From Firmicutes bacterium UBA5388 (GTDB taxonomy: Bacteria; Bacillota; UBA4882; UBA10575), in contig DHOO01000058.1 of NCBI GenBank assembly GCA_002409975.1, forward strand, positions 1-14,381: 14,381 bases of DNA, read 5' to 3'. The translations under genes were made by a program, and so were the position numbers. Within the stretch, counting starts at the first letter, position 1, and every line of letters begins with the position of its first letter. The notes under the pieces are model-generated. The model was not told the origin of the DNA. It was given only the letters and a program-made list of their open reading frames with translations, and did no database searches. Positions 7,313 to 13,327 of this stretch are shown one piece after another.

Positions 7313-8226
7313 TCAAGGGCAAGCTGTAAAGCTCCCAGCACAGGTCGTTGATTGGTTATTTTTATTTTCGCGTAGGGAGCAGTTTTATGGATTGTGGTCG
7401 TAAACTCATCAACAAGCAACGGGCAGCTTCGATCAAGAAAAACACTCCCCATGAGAATCATTGGAAACTCAATTAGCGTAAGATCAAGCCTTTTGGCTAT
7501 TCCACCGGCTATTTCGCCCATTACCTGTCCTAATTCGGTCAAAATATTTTGACAGACAGTATCCCCTTCGGAGGCAAGTTTAAAAACCAGTTTTGGGAGT
7601 TGTCTGATCCCGTCATGATCTATTTTCCCCCCGATTAAAGGTTTGACCATTTCACTTAGATTCTTGAAACCAAAAAGAGGGGGAATTTCTGCTTCAAGCC
7701 GTGTTTTACTTCCCGTCCCTTCTTCCGATCTGAAAGCATAGTGAAGCGCTTCAACAGTAATATCTAAACCTCCCCCCCTATTGCCTAGTTCATAACTAAG
7801 ATTTCTGAGTATTACTTCACGACCGTCTTTTGTCCTTCCTGCATAACTTCCGCCTGTGCCACAGTTGGCGGTGACCCCCCAGAATTCGGGTTCTGCGCTT
7901 TTCATCCCTATCCATGTATCATTTAATATTTTAAAGCGCTGATGGCCAAAGAGGTCAAGACATATTTTGTTTAATACTTCAAAATCCGGTTCAAGGTCGG
8001 CGCCAGCCAATCCAAGAACGGTCAATTCAAGGTCATGGAAAGCGATCCCGGTTTTTTGCAATGCTTCCTCCAGAGCGCTTCTTAAAGCTTGCTTCGCTGC
8101 TTCTTCGCCAATCACTTGGTAATTTGACCCGCCTGAAAACCCTTCTGAGAGTATATTTCCTTGTTCGTCACTAATTACACAGTGAGTTTTTGTGGCGCCG
8201 CCATCAACGCCGGCCAAGTAAACCAT
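7291..8226 (-). CDS. BadF/BadG-type sugar kinase, probable N-acetylglucosamine kinase
   Basis: A 311-residue cytoplasmic kinase of the ASKHA fold, BadF/BadG/BcrA/BcrD ATPase family, which includes N-acetylglucosamine kinases. Visible motifs are the first phosphate loop DGGATKT (8-14), the likely catalytic Asp in NDTW (D103), the second phosphate loop CGTGGSYAGR (122-131), the glycine-rich LGNRGGG (147-153) and an adenosine-side motif ILMGSVF (257-263). It is the last gene of the leftward unit and its ATG overlaps the GH4 stop by one base (TAATG), which implies translational coupling. GH4 glycosidases of the matching subgroup act on 6-phosphosugars, whereas ABC importers deliver unphosphorylated sugar. 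A kinase acting either on the imported disaccharide or on the freed hexosamine therefore fits. The substrate is inferred; benzoyl-CoA reductase activase function is excluded by context and by the lack of a cysteine cluster. Confidence 0.82.
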   Translation of the reverse strand: MVYLAGVDGGATKTHCVISDEQGNILSEGFSGGSNYQVIGEEAAKQALRSALEEALQKTGIAFHDLELTVLGLAGADLEPDFEVLNKICLDLFGHQRFKILNDTWIGMKSAEPEFWGVTANCGTGGSYAGRTKDGREVILRNLSYELGNRGGGLDITVEALHYAFRSEEGTGSKTRLEAEIPPLFGFKNLSEMVKPLIGGKIDHDGIRQLPKLVFKLASEGDTVCQNILTELGQVMGEIAGGIAKRLDLTLIEFPMILMGSVFLDRSCPLLVDEFTTTIHKTAPYAKIKITNQRPVLGALQLALEEYAHQQ

Positions 8227-9545
8227 TACTTTTTACCCCCCTTGCCAAGGTATGACAGATACCGCCCATGCGCCTCAATTAATTCATCAAGCAGCTCTCT
8301 GGTCACAGCGGCATCATGCGTCAGCGGATTATTAATAAGCGCCATCAACGCCTTCCCCCTGTCACCGGTAACGGCGGCTTTGATGGTCAGTTGCTCGTAT
8401 GCATTTACCTGCTGCGCCAGTCCCCGGAAATTCTCCGGCAGTGCGCCACTGACCAGAGGAATGGCGCCTTCGCGGTTAACAAGGCAATTGGTTTCAACCA
8501 CACAATCTGCGGGTAAATCGGAGATCGCTCCCCGGTTCAGAGTGTTAACAACATGCAGCTCTGGTTTGTTATTATGCAAACTGTCAATCACTGAGATGGC
8601 CGCTTCCGAGTATAAAGCTCCTCCACGTTTGGAAAGCTCCGCGGGTTTTATCTTTACTTCTTGATCTCTGTATATCGCAAACAGTTTTTTCTCAATGTTC
8701 ATTACTTCAGCGGCTCTAGAGCCGATGCCTTTTTCGATCCTTGCTTTTTCCTCTCGCAGCATCTGTTCTTCAAAATAGAAATAGCGCAGATAGGAAGATG
8801 GTACGTAGCCCAGCATAGACAAGAAATCTTCAGGAAAATCGATATCCGGGATATTGCTCGCCAGACTGTTCCCGCCAACATTTTGCGTAAGCAGTTCCGG
8901 CAGGATATCTTTACCGTCAAGATAGACATTTTTGACAATGCTTAAATGGTTTAACCCGACAAATACGCAGCGTAGCCTTGATTTATCCACCTTCAAATAC
9001 TTTTGCAGCATCTGTTCAGTATTGAGCGCTATATTGCATAGACCTATACACTTCACTTTTGAATGGCCCAGAACTGCTTCCGTTACTATCCCGGAAGGAT
9101 TGGTAAAATTGATCAGCCAGGCTTCCGGGCATAGTTCTTCAATGTCCCGGCAGATCTCCAGCATGACCGGGATGGTCCTTAGCGCGTTGGCAAACCCTCC
9201 CGGTCCTGTGGTCTCTTGTCCGATGAGATCATATTTCAATGGGATCATCTCATCCTTTTCTCTTGCCTCCAGACCGCCGATTCTTAACTGTGTAATAATA
9301 AAATCCGCTCCGGCCAGAGCCGCTCTTCGATCCAGCGATACCTTGACATCTACATTAATTCCGGCTTTTTCAAACATCCGCTTGCTCAAGGCACAGTTAA
9401 TCTCTGTTTTTTCTCTGCCCCGCTCAATGTCAACCAAAATCAGTTCTTTTACCGGCAGACTTGTATATCTTTTTATAATACCATCAACAAGCTCGGGTGA
9501 ATAACTGCTACCTCCGCCTATGACCACAAGTTTGATCTCACTCAA
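8226..9545 (-). CDS. Glycoside hydrolase family 4, 6-phospho-beta-glucosidase-like
   Basis: A GH4 enzyme of about 439 residues. GH4 enzymes cleave glycosides by NAD-dependent oxidation and elimination with a divalent metal, usually Mn. Numbered from the GTG at 9554, visible parts are the Rossmann motif GGGSSYSPEL (13-22), DI-RGREK (42-49), the conserved block IPLKYDLIGQETTGPGG (104-120), INFTNPSG (148-155), the metal-binding Cys173-Asn174 (GLCN), His203 (GLNHL) and the tyrosine-rich SYLRYFYF (254-261) expected to hold the catalytic base. The closest subgroup is 6-phospho-beta-glucosidases such as ChbF and LicH, but their CNVP signature reads CNIA here. I prefer TTG 9545, eight bases after AGAGGGGG, because the product then opens with SEIKLVVIGGGSSY as in relatives. 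GTG 9554 sits inside that ribosome binding site. The gene lies between the deacetylase and kinase genes. Confidence 0.88.
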   Translation of the reverse strand: MSEIKLVVIGGGSSYSPELVDGIIKRYTSLPVKELILVDIERGREKTEINCALSKRMFEKAGINVDVKVSLDRRAALAGADFIITQLRIGGLEAREKDEMIPLKYDLIGQETTGPGGFANALRTIPVMLEICRDIEELCPEAWLINFTNPSGIVTEAVLGHSKVKCIGLCNIALNTEQMLQKYLKVDKSRLRCVFVGLNHLSIVKNVYLDGKDILPELLTQNVGGNSLASNIPDIDFPEDFLSMLGYVPSSYLRYFYFEEQMLREEKARIEKGIGSRAAEVMNIEKKLFAIYRDQEVKIKPAELSKRGGALYSEAAISVIDSLHNNKPELHVVNTLNRGAISDLPADCVVETNCLVNREGAIPLVSGALPENFRGLAQQVNAYEQLTIKAAVTGDRGKALMALINNPLTHDAAVTRELLDELIEAHGRYLSYLGKGGKK

Positions 9546-9559
9546 TCTAAGCACCCCCT

Positions 9560-10315
9560 CTAGAGATTGATGGCGTCCACGTTTACATGTAAGCAGGTAA
9601 CCGGGAGAACCTTAAAAGCTTCGGCCCGGTCAAATCCCCTGCCTTTTGCATATTCCTCGCCTTTTAGTTCAAAGTACATCCTGACTTTTTTTAGATACTC
9701 TTCATCAAATTGACTCTTATGAGCGGCTATTGCGGTAAACTTCAAATTCCAGGTTTCGTCTACATTAATGTAAGTGTTGGGATACGCTGTGTTATAAAAC
9801 GCCACTCCTGCAACCGACCAGCTATTGGCGGGCAAATCACCTTGACTGCCTTGGAAATGAGGGAGGGAGGCCATCATACATGCGCCGGCAGTTGCCATTC
9901 CGACAGTCCGATGGTCATAATGGGTTTCATAGGGAAGAAACGGGTCAACCGTCATCACCATTTCGGGCTGCACTTCCCTGATGACATCAGTAATTTTTCT
10001 GCAGACTGCCTGCTCACTTATAAACGACCCATCCTGGAAATCCAGGAAAAAGGAAGCCGATACTCCGAGCAGTCTTGCGGATGCCTCCGTTTCTTTCCTT
10101 CTTATGGCTGCCAACTGTCTGGGATGTATTTTAGGGTCATTACTTCCGATTCTTCCATCTGTTACAGTAAGATAGACAACCTCACAACCATTATGTACAA
10201 GCTTGGCGATGGTCGCTCCCGCTCCGATCTCATTATCGTCGGGATGGGGCTGCACGCACAAAAGTCGTTTGCATTGCTCAAGCTTGGGCAGAGGAATAAT
10301 CTCCTGTAAAGTCAT
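9560..10315 (-). CDS. PIG-L/LmbE-type N-acetyl-sugar deacetylase
   Basis: A 251-residue zinc-dependent deacetylase of the PIG-L family, which removes acetyl groups from N-acetylglucosamine moieties. Examples are MshB, BshB, LmbE and the archaeal diacetylchitobiose deacetylase. The zinc-site motif PHPDDNE (residues 23-29, His24 and the Asp pair) and the distal HYDH motif (132-135) are both visible, with GAGATIAKLV after the first motif. The ATG at 10315 follows GGGGGTGAG and gives the usual N-terminal length; an in-frame ATG lies at 10342 without a good ribosome binding site. It is the first gene of the leftward unit, 32-43 nt after the predicted start point. Its TAG abuts the GH4 ribosome binding site. 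The locus suggests a sugar-catabolic deacetylase rather than a thiol-cofactor enzyme, but bacillithiol-type BshB cannot be excluded from motifs alone. Confidence 0.85.
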   Translation of the reverse strand: MTLQEIIPLPKLEQCKRLLCVQPHPDDNEIGAGATIAKLVHNGCEVVYLTVTDGRIGSNDPKIHPRQLAAIRRKETEASARLLGVSASFFLDFQDGSFISEQAVCRKITDVIREVQPEMVMTVDPFLPYETHYDHRTVGMATAGACMMASLPHFQGSQGDLPANSWSVAGVAFYNTAYPNTYINVDETWNLKFTAIAAHKSQFDEEYLKKVRMYFELKGEEYAKGRGFDRAEAFKVLPVTCLHVNVDAINL

Positions 10316-10364
10316 GGTCTCACCCCCATTAGTTTTGAGCATACCTCGTCTCTTATTTTGATTT

Positions 10365-10393
10365 ATAATACCACAAACATTTACCGACGTCAA
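10365..10393 (-). promoter_or_regulatory. Leftward sigma-A promoter of the deacetylase operon
   Basis: Read on the minus strand, TTGACG (complement of 10388-10393) is followed by a 17-bp spacer and TATTAT (complement of 10365-10370). This is close to the sigma-A consensus with ideal spacing. Transcription would start near 10358, about 43 nt before the deacetylase ATG. The -35 box overlaps the left copy of the repeated operator by two bases. Confidence 0.75.
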
Positions 10394-10407
10394 TTAAAGC
10401 GGTTTAA
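10392..10407. promoter_or_regulatory. LacI-type operator, left copy
   Basis: AATTAAAGCGGTTTAA is a near-perfect dyad, TTAAA-G-CG-G-TTTAA, with the central CG typical of LacI/GalR-family operators. It resembles a CcpA cre site (TGWAANCGNTNWCA) but has T and A where cre has G and C, symmetrically. It abuts the -35 box of the leftward promoter. An identical copy lies at 10587-10602. Confidence 0.7.
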
Positions 10408-10546
10408 TAATTATTAGATTAACCCTTTCGCATCAATTTTAAACTGGCATAAGGGAAGCATCAACATTTCCACGTAAATACCAATTTTATAATGAAAATA
10501 TCTTATATTACGCGAAACAAAATAATTATTATTTAATAATAATCTA
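10408..10546. other. A+T-rich spacer between divergent promoters
   Basis: This stretch separates the two operator/promoter blocks and holds no supported gene. It contains AT palindromes: TAATAATTATTA at 10405-10416, and ATTATTATT/AATAATAAT (10525-10533 with 10535-10543) directly before the rightward -35 box. The second may act as an UP-type element or simply make the DNA flexible. I see no further regulator site. Confidence 0.5.
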
Positions 10547-10575
10547 TTGCCAAAATATTTATCATATGCTAGAAT
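10547..10575 (+). promoter_or_regulatory. Rightward sigma-A promoter of the ABC transporter operon
   Basis: TTGCCA (10547-10552), a 17-bp spacer and TAGAAT (10570-10575), preceded by TGC, form an extended -10 promoter close to consensus. A strongly A+T-rich tract lies just upstream. Transcription should begin near 10582, immediately before the right-hand operator copy, giving a leader of about 425 nt before the binding-protein gene. Confidence 0.7.
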
Positions 10576-10586
10576 ATTAATTAGAT

Positions 10587-10602
10587 AATTAAAGCGGTTT
10601 AA
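10587..10602. promoter_or_regulatory. LacI-type operator, right copy
   Basis: The sequence AATTAAAGCGGTTTAA is identical over 16 bases to the copy at 10392-10407, and the two start points are 195 bp apart. Its position, about +6 to +21 relative to the predicted rightward start, is a classic repressor site. Two identical sites at the two ends of the divergent region suggest that one regulator controls both operons, possibly by DNA looping. Confidence 0.7.
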
Positions 10603-10762
10603 CATTGGAGCCTTTATCAGGAGACAATTCATTACATTTGGTTTTTTCGTGTTATTGTAATTTATACACCTGCCATATGGCTACAAGCTCAGCAAAGTAG
10701 AATGATAGCTTAAGTTTATTAGGGGATTGTTACTTATTTTTAAAGCTTTAGATTAAATGAGG

Positions 10763-10841
10763 GAATTGCATAATTGCCTTAAATTTGTATATAACCACAA
10801 TATATTGTGGTTATATCTTAAATAATTTAATTATGCAATTC
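10763..10841. repeat. Nested 79-bp inverted repeat in the leader
   Basis: Outer arms GAATTGCATAATT (10763-10775) and AATTATGCAATTC (10829-10841) match over 13 bases. An inner perfect palindrome of 14-base arms (10789-10802 with 10803-10816, containing ATAACCACAATA) shares almost the same centre. The 12-13 bases between outer and inner arms pair poorly. As RNA this would be one long hairpin with an internal loop. It has no T-run after it, so it is not a simple terminator. It may be a regulatory hairpin or a miniature palindromic element. Confidence 0.75.
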
Positions 10842-10867
10842 TTTAAAGTGATATTGGTCATACAGAT

Positions 10868-10981
10868 GAAAATAGGCCGTAACTCACGGTGCTTATTTTC
10901 TACTGACGTTAGCATTACCGTTATTAAAGTGGCAAAAGGAGTGATGCCTTTGTTCTGAGAGTATCGGTTTGAAACTCAGAA
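10868..10981 (+). ncRNA. Structured 5' leader upstream of the binding-protein gene, candidate cis-regulatory RNA
   Basis: Three hairpins follow each other. The first has GAAAATA (10868-10874) with TATTTTC (10894-10900), plus an inner CCGT/ACGG and the loop AACTC. The second has GGCA (10931-10934) with TGCC (10945-10948) and a loop containing GGAGTG. The third has TTCTGAG (10953-10959) with CTCAGAA (10975-10981), ending about 12 bases before the ribosome binding site. ACTC (10882-10885) can pair with GAGT in the second loop (10939-10942) or with GAGT at 10959-10962, which allows a kissing or switching arrangement. I do not recognise a known riboswitch class. Confidence 0.4.
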
Positions 10982-11007
10982 TTTAAACAAAAGGGGGAAT
11001 AAGAAAG

Positions 11008-12291
11008 ATGAAAAAAACGATGTTAATCTTTACCTTGGCGATAGTAACGCTCATCACCCTGGTTTTTTCAGCCTCTGCCAGCGTCAACCTGGAATGGTGG
11101 ACTGCTGACGCCGGAGAGCAATCGATTATTACCTGGATGGACAATACCTTAAAACAATTTATGGCGGAGAACTCGGATATAAAATTTGAAAGAACGGATA
11201 TGCAGGATGAAGATTTAAAAATCGGGCTTAAATCGGCAATGGCTGCCGGAATCCCACCTACTATCTGGATGTCCTGGGGTGGGGGAATTCTCAAATCTTA
11301 TGTTGAGGAAGGACAAGTCGCTGATATAACGGATCTGATTAAGAGTAAGGGAGAGGTAATCCCTCAAAGTGTTCTTTCATCCAGTACGTTTAGTGGTAAG
11401 CATTATGGTTTGCCCTATACTTCCTGGAGCGGACATATTTACATCAATAAGGAACTTTTCCGGAAAGCCGGGGTGCAAATACCCGATATCACCAAAAATG
11501 AGACCTGGACTTGGGAAGAGCTGATCGCCGCAATTAATAAATTTAAAAAACATAATATTATACCTTTTACGGTAGGCGGAAAAGAAAAATGGGAACTCTC
11601 GTTTTATTACATGTATCTGGTAGATAGATACGGGGGATCCGATTGTTTTTCCAATACTTTAGACAGAAAAAAAGGTTATAGTTTCAATAATGCTCCATTT
11701 GTCAAAGCAGGTAAAAGGATTCAGGAACTGGTTAAAATTGGAGCGTTTCAGAAAGGTTTCTTAGGAGCGGGTTACCTAGATGCCCAAAGATATTTCTTTA
11801 ATGGTAGGGCAGCAATGTACCTAATGGGAACCTGGTTTGTGGGCGATCTTCGGAAACAAGCGCCGAATATGGATGTAGGAATCATCCGTTTCCCCACTGT
11901 TCCTGATGGAAAGGGTAACCCCACTAATTTACTGGGGGCCCCACAGACAGTATTCTGTATATCGGAAGCAATTGGCACCCAGGAAAAAATTGCAGCGAAA
12001 AAGTTTCTAAATTACTTGTCCAGCGAAAAGGTGGTTAAGGATTTCGTAACTACCGTAGGAGATGTGGTTGTATTTAAGATGGATCTGCCGGAAAATTGTT
12101 ATGATCCGCTAATCAGACAAGTCATCAAAGAAATGGAAGACGCCAATTATATGCAAATGGCCTGGGATCAATATTCACCCCCACAGTTTGCTTCGGTTCA
12201 TCTGGATAATATGGCTTACCTTTTCTCCGGTCGGAAGTCAGCAGAAGAAGTCGCCAAAAATCATGAAAACGAAGCGGTGAAGTTGAAATAA
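11008..12291 (+). CDS. Extracellular sugar-binding protein of a CUT1 ABC transporter
   Basis: A 427-residue family 1 solute-binding protein that captures an oligosaccharide outside the membrane for the following permeases. The N-terminus MKKTMLIFTLAIVTLITLVF ending in SASASVNLEWW is a signal peptide with a likely signal peptidase I site near residues 24-26. The mature protein opens with the typical LEWWTAD strand, and later WEELIAAINKFKK and GRAAMYLMGTWFVGDL are characteristic. There is no lipobox cysteine, which is unusual for a monoderm Bacillota binding protein. ATG 11008 follows AAAAGGGGG (10989-10997). The gene is first in the rightward operon, after a long structured leader and an operator, and a 20-bp hairpin separates it from the permease genes. 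The bound sugar is inferred from the divergent operon to be an N-acetylated glycoside. Confidence 0.9.
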   Translation: MKKTMLIFTLAIVTLITLVFSASASVNLEWWTADAGEQSIITWMDNTLKQFMAENSDIKFERTDMQDEDLKIGLKSAMAAGIPPTIWMSWGGGILKSYVEEGQVADITDLIKSKGEVIPQSVLSSSTFSGKHYGLPYTSWSGHIYINKELFRKAGVQIPDITKNETWTWEELIAAINKFKKHNIIPFTVGGKEKWELSFYYMYLVDRYGGSDCFSNTLDRKKGYSFNNAPFVKAGKRIQELVKIGAFQKGFLGAGYLDAQRYFFNGRAAMYLMGTWFVGDLRKQAPNMDVGIIRFPTVPDGKGNPTNLLGAPQTVFCISEAIGTQEKIAAKKFLNYLSSEKVVKDFVTTVGDVVVFKMDLPENCYDPLIRQVIKEMEDANYMQMAWDQYSPPQFASVHLDNMAYLFSGRKSAEEVAKNHENEAVKLK

Positions 12292-12327
12292 GGAGTTTTC
12301 TAAAGGAGCAATTTGATAAAGTATTGA

Positions 12328-12375
12328 AACCATCAAATTTCCGGGCCTTTTTTTGGCCCGGAAAATTTGATGGTT
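12328..12375 (+). promoter_or_regulatory. Strong intergenic hairpin between binding-protein and permease genes
   Basis: Arms 12328-12347 and 12355-12375 form about 20 base pairs (AACCATCAAATTTCCGGGCC on the left) with one bulged A at 12365 and a loop of seven Ts. Only TTCTCTGC follows, with no continuous T-run, so full termination is unlikely. It more probably protects the 3' end of the binding-protein message or causes partial termination, so that binding protein exceeds permease, as known for malE-malF in enterobacteria. Confidence 0.7.
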
Positions 12376-12439
12376 CTCTGCTATTTTAAGATACGGTCGC
12401 AACTTGTCAAATATAGGATATAGAGAGGGGGAAGATTCT

Positions 12440-13315
12440 TTGCGGAAAAAAAACAATGTTGTGGCATATTTTTTTCTCTTTCCGGCGCTGATAATGTTTG
12501 TTTTGTTTTTTATTTATCCTAACTTGGAGGTTATTTATCTCAGTCTCTTTAAATGGGCTGGAATTTCGCCCAAAAAAACATTTATTGGTTTCTATAATTT
12601 CCAAGTGCTTTTTAGTGATCTGGATTTTCTGAAAGCAGTCTTTAATACACTAATGATTGCGTTTCAGTCCATGGTAGTCCAAGTCCCCATGGCTTTAATA
12701 CTGGCTATTTTGCTAAATAAAAAGATGAAAGGTAATGGAACTTTTTCTACAATAGTGTTTTTACCGATGGTAATCTCACTGGTGGCAGTAGGAATTATTT
12801 GGCGATGGTTGTATGATCCGGAGTATGGGGCGATTAATCTTATTTTGGGGAAAATTGGTCTGCAAGGGCTTCAACACGCTTGGCTTGGTGATGTCAACAC
12901 CGCTTTTTTATCAGTCTTGGCCACTATTAACTGGGTCTACATCGGCTTTTATACTGTTATTTTTATGTCCGCCTTAAAGGGAATTTCCCCGGAGATATTC
13001 GAAGCCGCCAAAGTCGATGGTTTTAATGAGTTCCAGACTACGTTGAGAATCAGAATTCCCATGTTAAAAGAGACCATTGGAGTTATGTTTATCATGTGTA
13101 TTTCAGGCTCGTTTAAATCTTTTGATTTAATCTGGGTGATGACGGGCGGGGGACAGGTTAATTCCACTGAAATAGTAACAACCTATCTTTACCGGATGGC
13201 TTTTCGGAGGATGGAGTCCGGTTATGCCTCTGCGATCAGTGTAACTATATTTTTAATCTGTTTAGTATTAATTGCGCTACAACTTAAACTGATGAAAATT
13301 ACAGCGCAAGAATAA
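12440..13315 (+). CDS. CUT1 ABC transporter permease, MalF/UgpA type
   Basis: An integral membrane protein of about 291 residues, the first of two permeases forming the sugar channel. It shows about six hydrophobic segments, starting with VVAYFFLFPALIMFVLFFIYP. The cytoplasmic EAA loop, EAAKVDGFNEFQTTLRIRIP at about residues 190-210, contacts the ATPase subunit. I chose TTG 12440: GAGAGGGGGAAG (12424-12435) lies just upstream and the product then begins RKKNNVVAYFF, as relatives do. The earlier in-frame ATG at 12404 lacks a ribosome binding site. The next permease follows after 12 bases. No ATP-binding gene is in the window; CUT1 systems in Bacillota often share one multitask ATPase encoded elsewhere (MsmX/MsiK type). 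Confidence 0.9.
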   Translation: MRKKNNVVAYFFLFPALIMFVLFFIYPNLEVIYLSLFKWAGISPKKTFIGFYNFQVLFSDLDFLKAVFNTLMIAFQSMVVQVPMALILAILLNKKMKGNGTFSTIVFLPMVISLVAVGIIWRWLYDPEYGAINLILGKIGLQGLQHAWLGDVNTAFLSVLATINWVYIGFYTVIFMSALKGISPEIFEAAKVDGFNEFQTTLRIRIPMLKETIGVMFIMCISGSFKSFDLIWVMTGGGQVNSTEIVTTYLYRMAFRRMESGYASAISVTIFLICLVLIALQLKLMKITAQE

Positions 13316-13327
13316 GGTGGGGATATT

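Noticed and set aside
7188..7403. 71-codon + frame running into the kinase gene from the intergenic side
   Set aside because: Antisense to the kinase C-terminus, no ribosome binding site and no recognisable sequence.
8161..8664. Long open frame on the + strand opposite the kinase and GH4 genes
   Set aside because: It lies antisense to two well-supported enzymes, has no ribosome binding site and has low-complexity Ser/Ala/Cys-rich content typical of a shadow frame.
8932..9504. 190-codon + strand frame opposite the GH4 gene
   Set aside because: The GH4 motifs on the minus strand are complete; this frame has no recognisable domain and no translation signal.
10392..10602. The two repeats as standard CcpA cre sites
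   Set aside because: Both copies lack the conserved G and C of TGWAANCGNTNWCA at symmetric positions, so a dedicated LacI-family protein fits better. CcpA binding is not excluded.
10414..10632. 72-codon minus-strand frame in the divergent control region
   Set aside because: It spans a promoter and an operator, is A+T-driven in composition (Asn, Tyr, Ile) and has no ribosome binding site.
10868..10900. Leader hairpin as an intrinsic terminator (attenuator)
   Set aside because: No T-run follows the stem; the downstream sequence is TACTGACGTTAGC.
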